Source: Desulfomonilaceae bacterium (lineage in GTDB: Bacteria > Desulfobacterota > Desulfomonilia > Desulfomonilales > Desulfomonilaceae). Taken from it: a stretch of 44,880 bases of DNA. Of this stretch, positions 23,565-33,172 are shown piece after piece. The stretch is taken from contig JAVHLK010000034.1 in assembly GCA_031082285.1 (NCBI GenBank), positions 1-44,880 on the forward strand, given 5' to 3'. Position 1 is the stretch's first letter, and each line of letters opens with the position of its first letter. The translations under genes and the position numbers were made by a program. The notes beneath the pieces are model-generated. The model searched no databases and was not told the origin of the DNA. It was given only the letters and a program-made list of their open reading frames with translations.

Positions 23565-23909
23565 TCAGTAGGCGAACCTCCCATCCTTCACGATAAAGGC
23601 ACGCACGGGCCTGGCACGAATCGTTCGCGGCTTCGGTTTAAGCTTTGCCGTGGTGTACCCCCTGAGTGTGAGGTGAACCTCCATGCCTACCGTACACCAA
23701 TTGCACGGTGCCATGGGTTCCAGGACGAAGTCGCCGCTCAAGGCAGAGACGTGAATGTAGTCTTCGCCCATTCCCGTGATGCGTGCATCTTCCACCTTCG
23801 CCCTCTGAGCATGCGAATCGGTGACAAGCCCCACCATGACACACGTCAGCAGAGCCGTCACGAGACACTTCAGAGGACTCGCCCGGCGTAACTCATTTGT
23901 TCGGAACAT
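23565..23909 (-). CDS. Small exported protein with CxxC motif
   Basis: The 114-residue product has a signal peptide (about residues 1-34, ending SHA) and a mature part of strand pattern with one CNWC motif, in APCNWCTVGMEVHLTL, and a basic Lys/Arg/Pro-rich stretch before the end. It does not look like thioredoxin. ATG 23909 overlaps the 3' end of the co-polymerase gene by 17 bases in another frame, so translation is probably coupled. It may serve the same polysaccharide machinery, but the family is unknown. Confidence 0.72.
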   Translation of the reverse strand: MFRTNELRRASPLKCLVTALLTCVMVGLVTDSHAQRAKVEDARITGMGEDYIHVSALSGDFVLEPMAPCNWCTVGMEVHLTLRGYTTAKLKPKPRTIRARPVRAFIVKDGRFAY

Positions 23910-25371
23910 CTTTACCTATCCGCCCCACGGTTGACAGCACTTTGTACCCCGTCTCAGCTTCCACTTCCTGCGGCTCATAGAACGTGTGGTCAAAGAAGTT
24001 GGCGAGAAGAATCAACCCCAGCCCAAAGGGAAAAGCCACAACAAATGCGCCGAACACAAGCAAGAGTTTCTTCGGAAAAACCGGAGCCGTCGGCGTAAAG
24101 GGTTTGCTCACCACTCGTACCGAAACCAGCTTGTTGCCCCCTTTGAGGTTCTCGAGTCGGGCTTCCTCCTCTTTTGACACGTACTGGAGGTACCGCTCTT
24201 TTGCAATGGCTACGGCAAGATTGAGCGACCGCACCTCCTCGCTCTTCCCCTCAAGGTCCTGCAGCAGTGCCTGTTGCTGCTTGAGGCTCTCCTCAAGACT
24301 TACCTGCTTGACCTTGAGGATGGCAATCTCGTTTTCTACCGCGTCCTGGAGCTGTCTGCGCAACGCTTCTTCCATCTCCAGTGCTGCACGGGCCTCTCGG
24401 CTGTCCGCGGAGTATGCCTCGGCTACCTTCATCGAACGTTGTTTGGCTCTCAGCAATTGAGTCACAATCACATTGATCACCGTGTTCTCCGTGCCCCGCT
24501 GCATGGAGGGAGAAAGTTGACCGGTCGGCAGCGTACCTTCTTTGAATGCGGCCAGCATTTCGCTGTACTGTCTCAAGTTCGACTGTAATTCCACGAGCGA
24601 ATCCTGAATCTGCTTGATCAGCGCGATCAACTCACTCTTTTGACGCTCGGCAAAGGAGATCCCCCATTTTCTCTTGAATTCCGTAAGCTTCTCTTCCGCT
24701 TCGTCGAGCTTTTTCTTGTAGATATCGCCTTGACCGGAAAAAAAACCTTGCGCGTCAGGAAGCGCGTAAACCTCGAGGTGATACGGTATGTAGAGATCGA
24801 GAAGGGTTCTGAGAATCTCGCTGGTCATTACCGGATCGGAATACCGGAATGAAATATCGAGGATCTTAGACTTGGGTGCAGGCGTCACCTTGAAGTCTTC
24901 CAAGAGGGCTTTGGCTATTGATCTCTCTTTGACGACCTCAGAATCCTTCTCACTTGCCGCAGCCGTTGACCCGCCGACCCACGATTGAACGGTTTTCGAG
25001 AGGTCCTCCATCCATACGGAGAGGGCGCCTCTGGTAGGCTTATCGAAGTAGTTCAGCCCCAACTTCTTTACCGTCCTGGTCCAGAGTTCGAGGCTCCGAA
25101 GGAGCTCGCTCTCGCTGTTGAGGTCGGTTTCGTCCACGTTGAGATTGAGATAGGCCGATGAGCCGGTCTCCATCGGGCCTTGGAGCAGCATGGCCGTCTC
25201 TTTCTTCGCCGTGACGATCACCTTTGCCGTGGACTCGTACAGAGGGGTTACCAGGTAGCAGATGAGAAGGGTGAACAGCGGCAATGCCACCAAGACGAAC
25301 TTCAGCACAAAGATCCGGCGATAGATGATGTTAAGCGTGTCTCTGAGAGACATTTTCCGATCATCTTTCAT
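23893..25371 (-). CDS. Polysaccharide co-polymerase / chain-length determinant (Wzz-like)
   Basis: The 492-residue protein has the Wzz topology: a membrane helix at about 23-43, a long periplasmic region with coiled coils (about 215-410), a Pro-rich motif (SKPFTPTAPVFPKK) and a second helix at about 436-458. The 33-residue cytosolic tail carries no Walker motifs, so there is no fused tyrosine kinase, and no separate kinase lies in the window. Such proteins set polymer length together with Wzy. AGGTGA precedes ATG 25371. It probably acts with one of the two polymerase-like proteins in this locus. Confidence 0.9.
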   Translation of the reverse strand: MKDDRKMSLRDTLNIIYRRIFVLKFVLVALPLFTLLICYLVTPLYESTAKVIVTAKKETAMLLQGPMETGSSAYLNLNVDETDLNSESELLRSLELWTRTVKKLGLNYFDKPTRGALSVWMEDLSKTVQSWVGGSTAAASEKDSEVVKERSIAKALLEDFKVTPAPKSKILDISFRYSDPVMTSEILRTLLDLYIPYHLEVYALPDAQGFFSGQGDIYKKKLDEAEEKLTEFKRKWGISFAERQKSELIALIKQIQDSLVELQSNLRQYSEMLAAFKEGTLPTGQLSPSMQRGTENTVINVIVTQLLRAKQRSMKVAEAYSADSREARAALEMEEALRRQLQDAVENEIAILKVKQVSLEESLKQQQALLQDLEGKSEEVRSLNLAVAIAKERYLQYVSKEEEARLENLKGGNKLVSVRVVSKPFTPTAPVFPKKLLLVFGAFVVAFPFGLGLILLANFFDHTFYEPQEVEAETGYKVLSTVGRIGKDVPNK

Positions 25372-25722
25372 GGTTCACCTGCGCTTTCTTTGCGGGTACG
25401 GCAGTGATGGGAATATTACTACCACGTTTTACATTCATAGTAGTACCTGTTTTCCGTCGTGTCGACCATTGGAAAGCTCATTGATCGAGTGGTTCGATCC
25501 TACCCGGGTTGTGCCGGCCCGTTCCGCAACCGTACGAACTCGGCTTTTCCCGAGTACTCGTCGTTCTCGATGTGGTCGCGATTCTCCTTAACCGTTCGAG
25601 ATTGCCGTGGGAGGAGTCCTCGGCGAGACGACAGAGATCTCTTCACGGCAAGCTCACCACCGAACTCAGGAGGAAGCATTCGAACGCTCCGTAATGCACC
25701 ACCGATCCATGAAACCTTTCCT
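25372..25722. other. Intergenic region upstream of the co-polymerase gene
   Basis: No gene found in 351 bases. It holds a weak hairpin (ACTCGG-CTTTTC-CCGAGT, about 25537-25555), a partial GAGATTGCC element near 25598, and an inverted TACTAC/GTAGTA pair just upstream of the co-polymerase gene. A tRNA-like GGTTCGATCC at 25491 has no cloverleaf around it. Confidence 0.5.
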
Positions 25723-27390
25723 CTAATCGTGGTAATACTCATATGCGCCCACATCGGGAGCTTTACCGGCGGGTCTGGGCCGGCCGGCCGCGTCCCTCTT
25801 CACTTCGGGAAAGTGAATTCCCGTGTCGATCAAAGGTGAATCGCTTCGAAGTCTGAAGTCACCCTTGTCCCTTGCGACAAAGCCGGGATCGGTCACGGTC
25901 TTCAGGGCCGTTTCCGATGCCGATTGGCGAGAAGAGGGAAAATCTCCCTCGGACCGGCCCAGCCGGCTCCGAAGCCATTCCACGGCGGTCATCTCCCGGC
26001 TCGGACAGGAATGAAGGACGTTTCCTTCCATGGAGACGACCGGCTCAAGGGGAATCGGACCAAGCGTCAGGCACCCGCTGAACACATTGTTGATGAACCT
26101 GTTTCGTTCTCCGCTGCCGATCGCCCTCTTTGGAGCGGCCGCGGCCACCGGCGATCGACATCCGCTTACCGTATTGTGGGCCACGACATTGGCCACGGAT
26201 TGCGTAGGCAAACCTTCCAGACTGTGATCGACCACAAAGGCGGCGGCCCATATCCAGTCGCGGCCCAGTGCGATATCCTTCAACACGTTGTTGAAGACCC
26301 TGTTGTGAGAGGAACCGTAGAACGCGATTCCCGACGCGGTGCCCCCCACGATGACGTTGCCCTCGATCAGGTTGCCGTGCGACCTTCCCTCAAGGTATAT
26401 GCCGCATCCGTAGCCGTTGGGGGCCCCATTGTCCTTGAACAGGTTATCTTTGACCACGCACGAGTGCGCGGTTTCGTCCGGTCCGATGAGTAGTCCACAC
26501 CCTCCGTCATGATTTACGCCGAACCACTCGTTGTCCGAGCAGGTATTCCTGACGAAACGAATCCGTGCTCCATTCAGTTGACACCCATGACAACCGTTTC
26601 TCGTGAACAAACAGTCATGCACATACCAGTCGTCCAGGCAGTGAAAGACTCCTTCGGCCGCGTTATATCTTACCGTCAGCCGGTCCAACTCCCAGTGAGA
26701 ATTATCCGTGGGATTACGCGCATCGGTCGATATGGCGTTGGCTCCATACTTCTCAATCGTCATGTTTCGAATGACGATCCATTTCTTTGCCGTACCGCCC
26801 CATTCGTCTCCAGCGTTGAATGCAAAATCCAGTTCATACACTTCCACCTCGTGATCCCGATTGGGGTCGGCGTCATATGCGAGCCTGATTCTGTAGACGC
26901 CCTCAGGGTCAAGATGGAAGTGATTCTCCTCAAGGTCGGCGGGTGAGGCGGCCCGTGTGAGAAGGCGGCTCTCGTCCACCATCACGAATGAATTCTCGTG
27001 CGTATAGGGTGTCAACCCTCGCTTGACCCAACAAGGGCCCTCCTTTTCCCAGTCCTTGACCTTGACGCTTCCACGGAGGATCACCGTGTCACGGTCGATG
27101 CCTTCGTAGACAACGGGAGAACCCTCTCTGCCGGATCTGCCGCGCATGATCTGTTCGTGATAAATGCCCGGATGGATCGCCACTTTGTCACCCGGTTCGA
27201 GAACCTCCGATGCCTCGGCAATTGTCTTGAACGGCCGTTCACGAGTTCCACGTCCCGCGTCCGCTCCCTTCACCGCATCGACGTGATACGTCTTCGCGGG
27301 GAGCGGGCCCGAGACCAGCAGGACCAACGCAATGGCCGCGACCGCACGGCGGCGGATTTCCTGCAGCTTATCCTGTTCTCTTGACTGCAT
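25723..27390 (-). CDS. Secreted right-handed parallel beta-helix protein
   Basis: The 555-residue protein has a signal peptide (about 1-32, ending PLPA) followed by a DUF1565-like start (YHVDAVKGADAGRGTRERPFKTIAEA) and many beta-helix rungs (repeated N-x-F/I, GNVIVGGTASGIAFYGSSHNRVFNNVL). A C-terminal RDAAGRPRPAGKAPDVGAYEY motif is typical of this class. Such proteins include polysaccharide lyases, epimerases and glycan-binding proteins; the location suggests action on the exported polymer. Catalytic residues cannot be assigned by eye. ATG 27390 is chosen for AGGAAGG five bases upstream over an ATG fifteen bases earlier. Confidence 0.88.
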   Translation of the reverse strand: MQSREQDKLQEIRRRAVAAIALVLLVSGPLPAKTYHVDAVKGADAGRGTRERPFKTIAEASEVLEPGDKVAIHPGIYHEQIMRGRSGREGSPVVYEGIDRDTVILRGSVKVKDWEKEGPCWVKRGLTPYTHENSFVMVDESRLLTRAASPADLEENHFHLDPEGVYRIRLAYDADPNRDHEVEVYELDFAFNAGDEWGGTAKKWIVIRNMTIEKYGANAISTDARNPTDNSHWELDRLTVRYNAAEGVFHCLDDWYVHDCLFTRNGCHGCQLNGARIRFVRNTCSDNEWFGVNHDGGCGLLIGPDETAHSCVVKDNLFKDNGAPNGYGCGIYLEGRSHGNLIEGNVIVGGTASGIAFYGSSHNRVFNNVLKDIALGRDWIWAAAFVVDHSLEGLPTQSVANVVAHNTVSGCRSPVAAAAPKRAIGSGERNRFINNVFSGCLTLGPIPLEPVVSMEGNVLHSCPSREMTAVEWLRSRLGRSEGDFPSSRQSASETALKTVTDPGFVARDKGDFRLRSDSPLIDTGIHFPEVKRDAAGRPRPAGKAPDVGAYEYYHD

Positions 27391-27558
27391 GACGCCCTTC
27401 CTCATGCCGGCAAAGCCGAAGGTATCCTCGGTATCTCCATGATCGTGATGGGAAGGGTTCTCATCGGTCCGCTTTTCAGAACACGGTCGTTCTCACGGCA
27501 CATAGCGAATCCGCGGGATGCACAAGACGGAGGTTCAATCCATGAGACATACGGTACT

Positions 27559-28956
27559 TCAATATGCTCCCTTTCCCGATATGACCGTTCCCAAGGTCTT
27601 CAGCAGAATCTTCAGATCCAGTATCAACGAATAATTTCTTACGTAATAGATATCAAAGTGAGTATTCAGATTCATGGGCGCGTCGCTTCGTCCCGAGACC
27701 TGCCACCAGCCCGTGAGGCCGGGCGGTACCGAGAGCCGCTCCCATTGCCAGTGATCGTACGTCTTGGTGATAAAAGGTTGTTCCGGTCGCGGTCCTACCA
27801 ACGACATCTCGCCCTTCAGGATGTTGACCAGCTGGGGCAATTCATCCAGGGAGGTTCGTCGAAGCCATTTGCCCAAACGGGTGACCCTTGGATCGTCCTT
27901 GACCTTGTATACCGTGCCGCCGTCCACTTCTTGTTCCAACGCCGCACCGAGGAGGTCTTGCGCATCCTGAACCATCGTGCGGAACTTGTACATGCGGAAG
28001 ATGGTGCCGTTTTCTCCTATCCTTTCCGTGACGAATATGCCGGGGCCCCGGGAGTCAAGCCGCACGGCTATCCAGATGAGAACCATGAGCGGGGAAAGGA
28101 GGACGATACCGATGCTCGACAGAACGATGTCCATGACGCGTTTCGTAACCCGCCTGTGGCCCTGAATCATGGGTTCGCGGATGCCGATAACGATCAGGTC
28201 GCCGAATCGCTCCGCGGACGCGTTCACAAAGCTCATTTGGAGGAAGTCCGGCACCAGGTATACCCTGACCGGCAGACTGTCCAGCTGATAGATGATTGAC
28301 TCGAGTTCATGAGCCTGATCTCGGCTGAGCGCCACCACCACCGTTTCGACTCGGTTCTCTCTGACGGTTCGGGCCATCTCATCAGTGCCCCCCAGGAAGG
28401 GGGCGGGAAGAGCTGCGTCGGAGGGTCGGCCGTCTACGAATCCAATGACTTCCATGAACCGCCCGTGGTTGTCGTTGATGGTCTCCGCAATACTCAAGGC
28501 CACGCGCGACACTCCGACGATGAGGACGCGGTTTCGCCTGTTTCCGTTCACCATGTGCGAGAGATACATCGTGAGCCCGTATCGAACGAGCAAGAGAGCC
28601 GCGTAGGTCGCCGCGGAGTGGTAGATGACGAGCATTCGTGATGTTTCTCTGAAGGAGAAATAGAGCACGCCGGCCAGGGTGAGAAACGCCAGACCCTGAG
28701 CCAGGGTGACCGAACCTATCTGATTGGAGAAACTCGGGATCTTATGGGCACTGTACACACCCGTGATGGCGAATGTCACGTGCCAGATCAACGCGACCAC
28801 GAGGTATACCGCGGGACTGGGCAGCACATACCCCACGTCAAGGAATTTTCCCGGAAGATACGGCCTCAATTTCACCATGAGCGCGAGTACGACGACCGGC
28901 AAGAGGGCGTCCATCAACATCAGGAATGCTTTGTATCCACGGTACTGACTGAACAA
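27559..28956 (-). CDS. Polyprenyl-phosphate sugar-phosphate transferase (initiating enzyme 2)
   Basis: The 465-residue protein has four to five membrane helices, a Rossmann-like middle domain (RVLIVGVSRVALSIAETI, about 141-160) and the bacterial sugar-transferase domain (TKRVMDIVLSSIGIVLL; YKFRTM; DPRVTRLGKWLRRTSLDELPQL; SLVGPRPEQ; VPPGLTGWWQVSGRS). It would load the first sugar of a repeat unit onto undecaprenyl phosphate. It differs clearly from the enzyme at 17738, so it is not a recent copy. TTG 28956 is the longest start without a good Shine-Dalgarno; an ATG eleven or thirteen codons in is an alternative. Confidence 0.9.
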   Translation of the reverse strand: MFSQYRGYKAFLMLMDALLPVVVLALMVKLRPYLPGKFLDVGYVLPSPAVYLVVALIWHVTFAITGVYSAHKIPSFSNQIGSVTLAQGLAFLTLAGVLYFSFRETSRMLVIYHSAATYAALLLVRYGLTMYLSHMVNGNRRNRVLIVGVSRVALSIAETINDNHGRFMEVIGFVDGRPSDAALPAPFLGGTDEMARTVRENRVETVVVALSRDQAHELESIIYQLDSLPVRVYLVPDFLQMSFVNASAERFGDLIVIGIREPMIQGHRRVTKRVMDIVLSSIGIVLLSPLMVLIWIAVRLDSRGPGIFVTERIGENGTIFRMYKFRTMVQDAQDLLGAALEQEVDGGTVYKVKDDPRVTRLGKWLRRTSLDELPQLVNILKGEMSLVGPRPEQPFITKTYDHWQWERLSVPPGLTGWWQVSGRSDAPMNLNTHFDIYYVRNYSLILDLKILLKTLGTVISGKGAY

Positions 28957-29108
28957 GACGGTATTCGCCGCTCCTCTCTTGCGTGCGGCAGACGAAGTCC
29001 GTCGTCTCCCGCCTTCGAAGTCATGTGCAGTGGTGTGCCCCGATCAGGATGATTCCCATCCCCCACATTGAAAGTGCGACACCCCCCGGAACCCTCGGAC
29101 TAAAAGAA

Positions 29109-30236
29109 TCATTGGTCATCTTTTCCGAGAATATTCTCAAACAAGGTCCGCATGTGCCCAATTCCGATCGAGTACTCGAATTTCTCATTGAACGCTTGCC
29201 GTGATCCGTTTGCCAGTTTCTCATAGAGACCGGCATCTTGTTTCAGGCGAAGCACCGCCCGCGCGATCTGGTCCGGCGATCCGGGGTCGATGAGCAGGCC
29301 CGACACGCCGTCTTCGATCATATAAGGGATCGCGTTCACCTTGGTTGATATTACGGGCAGACCCGCCTCCATTGCTTCAAGAATCGAGATCGGCATACCT
29401 TCTATGAAGGAAGGGAGCAGAAACACGTCGGCAGCGGCGAGGAAACAAGGTATCCTGTCCCTTTCCACTTCCCCCGTCAGAGTAACCCGGCCACGCACGT
29501 GCTCTTTTTCGATCCGATCGAGGACCATACCCATTTCACCGTCCTCTTCCTCACCGCCGACCAACACAAACCTGATCGTATCATCCTCAGCCGCCACACG
29601 CGAAGCAGCGCGAACAATCTCGAAACTGCCCTTTCTCCATCCAACGGCTCCCGTGGTCAATACGAGAAAATCATCATCTTCGAGGCCAAGGTCCCTTCTC
29701 GTTTTCTGAACTTCGGCCCGATTCGGCGGGCTACTCCCACGTATGAAATTGCTTACTATTCTGACGTCCGTACGAGGAAGAAGTTCCCTGATCTTCTGCT
29801 CCCAGAGCCCATAAAGCACCACGATATGTGCGGGCAACATCAAACCGAGTCGTGTGTAGAGCTTCCTGAAGGCCGACGCCTCTGCGTAGAACCCTCCCCA
29901 GTCGGTGCCGTGCATGTGAAGGAGGACTCTTACGCCCGCCAGTCGTGCCAAGGCCATGAATAACGCAGTACCGAGGAAGACCGGATCCGCGGAATGCAGG
30001 TGGACCAGGTCGTACGCCTTGGTCCGCACCTGTCTGAAGAACGTCAGGAATCTCCTGATTCTATAGAGATTCCTCCCGATGGCCCCATGAGCCTCTGAAG
30101 GGAAGCCGGCCGACCTTGGAAATATATCAAAAACGTACTCGTTCGCAAGATCCGACTTGATGATATCATCCATGAGGGACGCGATTCCTCCGAAGGGAGG
30201 AGGAACGGGTCCAACCACCAGAATCCTTCGCATCAT
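29109..30236 (-). CDS. Glycosyltransferase family 4 (GT-B fold)
   Basis: The 375-residue enzyme shows the GT4 layout: a glycine-rich N-terminal loop (VVGPVPPPFGGIASL), HGTDWGG in the N domain and the C-terminal donor-binding E-x7-E motif in FIEGMPISILEAMEAGLPVIST. It would add a sugar to the lipid-linked repeat unit on the cytosolic face. GAGG precedes two adjacent ATG codons (30236, 30233). It starts 8 bases after the adenylate-forming enzyme gene, so it belongs to the same operon. Donor and linkage cannot be told. Confidence 0.92.
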   Translation of the reverse strand: MMRRILVVGPVPPPFGGIASLMDDIIKSDLANEYVFDIFPRSAGFPSEAHGAIGRNLYRIRRFLTFFRQVRTKAYDLVHLHSADPVFLGTALFMALARLAGVRVLLHMHGTDWGGFYAEASAFRKLYTRLGLMLPAHIVVLYGLWEQKIRELLPRTDVRIVSNFIRGSSPPNRAEVQKTRRDLGLEDDDFLVLTTGAVGWRKGSFEIVRAASRVAAEDDTIRFVLVGGEEEDGEMGMVLDRIEKEHVRGRVTLTGEVERDRIPCFLAAADVFLLPSFIEGMPISILEAMEAGLPVISTKVNAIPYMIEDGVSGLLIDPGSPDQIARAVLRLKQDAGLYEKLANGSRQAFNEKFEYSIGIGHMRTLFENILGKDDQ

Positions 30237-30244
30237 TCGCGACC

Positions 30245-31624
30245 TCAGATATACTCGTCCACGTTGATTCTGGAGACCACGAATGGTCTCTTGCCTCCGG
30301 CGGTCCTGGGAATCTCACCCACCTCGTCCCAAATCACCTTCATGGTCGGAGATTGAAGATACGAGTCAATTTCCCTGAGGAGCGTGCCGCGGGTCATGTC
30401 GGACAAGGATTCCCAGGGGACGATCTTGACTCGCAAGGTGTCGATGCTCTCTTGGACTATTTGGGCTTCGCGTATTTCTTCGAGGTGGTAGAAGGCATAG
30501 TCCATGGCCACGGGAGCCACAATGTTCCTTTCCGGCGTCACGATGACGTCGCATCCTCGTCCCACGATGCGGGATATCAAGGGATGACTTCTCCCACAGG
30601 GACACGGTTCCGAAGCCGGTATGGCGAGGTCGCCGGTACGATAACGGATGAACGGCATACCAAACGCGGTCAGAGAGGTCCCCACGATTTCACATTGGTC
30701 CCCCCTTGAAGGAATCAGTTCCACCGCTGCTTCCTCCATCTGAACGTGATACCCCCCGGCCAATTGGCACTGAAACGCGGTGGCCACCCGCTCGTTTTGT
30801 CCATAGTAGTCGATGACGGGGGCCTGAAAGACTCGTTCCGCGTGCTCCCGTATGGAGGGGTACAAATTCTCCGACGAGGTCACAATATACTTTGGCGGAG
30901 GGATAGCTCGACCGTTTCTCTCCATCCAGCGGGCCAGGACAAGAATCGATGAAGGAAAGGCCTTGATGAAGACCGGTCGGAACCGTTCCAATTCTCCGAC
31001 CATCCGATCCAATTTGTCGTCGTCCACGGTGAAAAAGGAGAATTTCAGATGACGAGAACCCGGAAAATAGCGGGAGATCCTCCGAGGATCGGCGAAGCGG
31101 TCTTCTTTGAACTCGGCTACGCGGTCTCCCTGTGTGTATCCGAGCCACAAGAGAACCCGAAGAGCCAACGCCATTTCCATGGCTCTGGTCTCCCTGTCGA
31201 GGAGAAAATCGAGCGGAGCCCCCGTGCTGCCGCTCGTGTGCTCCCGATCCTGTTGAAGGTACGGGAAATTGTCCGCAACAAGATCCTGCTTCCGTTCCCT
31301 GACGATCCGTTTCGTGAGAAACGGAAGGTTCGCGATATCGGCCATGCCTTTGATGTCCGAAGGAACGATGCCCGACGCGTCGAAGGCGTCTCGATAGTAC
31401 GGAACATGATCGTAACAATGCTCGATCAGCTTCACCAGGCGTGTATCCCGGTATGAGGCCAGTTCCTCCACGCTCCAACGTTCACCGGCGGCCAGAAGAT
31501 TCACCGCATCGACGTAAGGTTTGCCGTACCTCATCCGGGGGGGAGTCAGGTCATAGACCACCTTGGCAAGTTCAACAACCGACTCGGGGGCCTTGCCTAC
31601 CATCTTCTTGAGAAACGCTCTCAT
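30245..31624 (-). CDS. CapK/PaaK-like adenylate-forming enzyme
   Basis: The 459-residue protein belongs to the phenylacetate-CoA ligase/CapK branch of adenylate-forming enzymes: the P-loop is EHTSGSTGAPLDF (about 128-140), YYGQNERVA is the adenine-binding motif, and YRTGDLA and GRGCDVIVTP follow. Members in polysaccharide loci are thought to activate acyl or amino-acid groups that decorate sugars, but this is inferred from position. It lies 1 base after the flippase gene, with GGAG before its ATG, and 8 bases before the GT4 gene. A cytosolic role is expected. The acceptor is unknown. Confidence 0.85.
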   Translation of the reverse strand: MRAFLKKMVGKAPESVVELAKVVYDLTPPRMRYGKPYVDAVNLLAAGERWSVEELASYRDTRLVKLIEHCYDHVPYYRDAFDASGIVPSDIKGMADIANLPFLTKRIVRERKQDLVADNFPYLQQDREHTSGSTGAPLDFLLDRETRAMEMALALRVLLWLGYTQGDRVAEFKEDRFADPRRISRYFPGSRHLKFSFFTVDDDKLDRMVGELERFRPVFIKAFPSSILVLARWMERNGRAIPPPKYIVTSSENLYPSIREHAERVFQAPVIDYYGQNERVATAFQCQLAGGYHVQMEEAAVELIPSRGDQCEIVGTSLTAFGMPFIRYRTGDLAIPASEPCPCGRSHPLISRIVGRGCDVIVTPERNIVAPVAMDYAFYHLEEIREAQIVQESIDTLRVKIVPWESLSDMTRGTLLREIDSYLQSPTMKVIWDEVGEIPRTAGGKRPFVVSRINVDEYI

Positions 31625-31625
31625 G

Positions 31626-33086
31626 TCAACTCCGCGGGAAACGGTCCCTGATCAGACGCCTCAGAAAATCGGTATCTTCCGCTGAGAAGCCTCGCACGGC
31701 GAGCAACACGGCGAAATAGACCGCAGCCGACAGACCGATGTTGAGAAAGACATTCAGGTCCCTGAGCACATATGTCGCACATGCCATGACTCCTGCCGCG
31801 ACAAGCGGTTTGGGAACCAACCCGGCAAAAGCAATGCGGAAAAGCCTTTGTCGAATGAACAGGTATTGGAGCTGGTTGAAGATTACAATGGTGATCAGCG
31901 TTGCCAATGCGGCACCCCAGGCGCCCCACATGGGAATGAGCATCAGGTTCAGGACGAAATTGATGATCGCCGCGGCAATGTTGACGGCCAGATCCACTCG
32001 CTGGTTGTTCGTGGCTATGAGGACCTGGGCCAGAACAAACGCCATACTGAAAGGAACCAGTGAAACGATGTGCAGCGTCAACACCGGAATGGAAGCCTCG
32101 AACTTCACTCCGTAGATCAAGGTGATGATTTGGTCCGAGAGCAAGGCCGTCCCCACAACCACGGGTATGGTGCCGATGAAAAGGTACCTCAGAGAATCGA
32201 CGGTCAACTTGTGCAGTCGGTCGACCCCTTCAAGGAATTCGCGTGTGAGCACCGGCAACAGGGCCGCGGCAAATGCCGTGGGTGTGGTCCTGCAGATGTC
32301 CAACAGCCTGTCCGCGGCGGAATAGATTCCCACCGCATCAACGCTCTTGAGCTTTGACAGCATGATCTGATCGAGGCTCAAATGGATCGTGGAGAAAACG
32401 GCGATACTGGCGAAGGTGGGGGCTTCCGCGGCCAGCAGACGCCAGACGCGGCCGTCCAAGCGCGCACCGGGCATCCCAAGGACTTTCACGTAGAAGATGA
32501 ACATCATCACCGCGGCGAGAATACGGGTACCCAGTATTGCCGTGAACAGAGCCGTGATGCCGTATCCCGAAAGAATCAATACCGCGCATACGGCCACTCT
32601 CACCACATTCTCCGGTAAGTAGGTGAAGGTCACGTATTCGGCCTTCTCCACCGACCTGAAGATCGCCTCCATGTATCCGATCGCCGTCGACGCCACGAGT
32701 GAAAGGGAACAGATGAACCCGGCCTGTACCACCACTTTTTCGTAGCCCATCACTGCAATGAGGAGATTCATGGCGAGGAGGGACACAAGGGACGACACGG
32801 TTCCGAAGAGCCCTGCATTGAAGAAGAGCAGGTGAATGTCTTCAGGGCGTTTGGCCGCTTCCCTGACCACCAGGTGATCCAGGCCCAGCACCGCGAGAGT
32901 CGCGAATATCCCCAGGTAGGCCAGGACAAGCGAGTACTGCCCCAGCCCTTGTACGCCAAGATACCGAGAAATGATCAGTACCAGAACAAACGAAATCACC
33001 GGGTTCAGCATGCTTGGAATCGACAGAGCCAACGTGTTCTTGAAGATTCGCTTTCTCGACGCCGTCGACATGCCTAGGCCGTTCAA
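31626..33086 (-). CDS. Wzx-type polysaccharide flippase
   Basis: The 486-residue protein has about twelve to fourteen membrane helices with the polysaccharide-exporter pattern of the MATE-like MOP superfamily (FVLVLIISRYLGVQGLGQYSLVLAYLGIFATLAVLGL near the N-terminus, AAVDRLL-like AADRLLDICR in the middle). It would flip undecaprenyl-linked repeat units to the periplasm. TTG 33086 has GGGAG eight bases upstream; ATG 33071 is an alternative. It follows the exported protein at 33173 and precedes the CapK-like gene, so it sits early in a minus-strand polysaccharide operon. Confidence 0.9.
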   Translation of the reverse strand: MNGLGMSTASRKRIFKNTLALSIPSMLNPVISFVLVLIISRYLGVQGLGQYSLVLAYLGIFATLAVLGLDHLVVREAAKRPEDIHLLFFNAGLFGTVSSLVSLLAMNLLIAVMGYEKVVVQAGFICSLSLVASTAIGYMEAIFRSVEKAEYVTFTYLPENVVRVAVCAVLILSGYGITALFTAILGTRILAAVMMFIFYVKVLGMPGARLDGRVWRLLAAEAPTFASIAVFSTIHLSLDQIMLSKLKSVDAVGIYSAADRLLDICRTTPTAFAAALLPVLTREFLEGVDRLHKLTVDSLRYLFIGTIPVVVGTALLSDQIITLIYGVKFEASIPVLTLHIVSLVPFSMAFVLAQVLIATNNQRVDLAVNIAAAIINFVLNLMLIPMWGAWGAALATLITIVIFNQLQYLFIRQRLFRIAFAGLVPKPLVAAGVMACATYVLRDLNVFLNIGLSAAVYFAVLLAVRGFSAEDTDFLRRLIRDRFPRS

Positions 33087-33172
33087 ATAATCGTCTCCCG
33101 ATATTCTTCGATTCGTGTGCGGCCGGCCTCATTCGGGCATCCCCCATGCGTCGGTAGGCCCGGCACTCGGCA

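Noticed and set aside
25470-25540. tRNA-like T-arm (GGTTCGATCC)
   Set aside because: No acceptor stem, D-arm or anticodon arm can be drawn around it.
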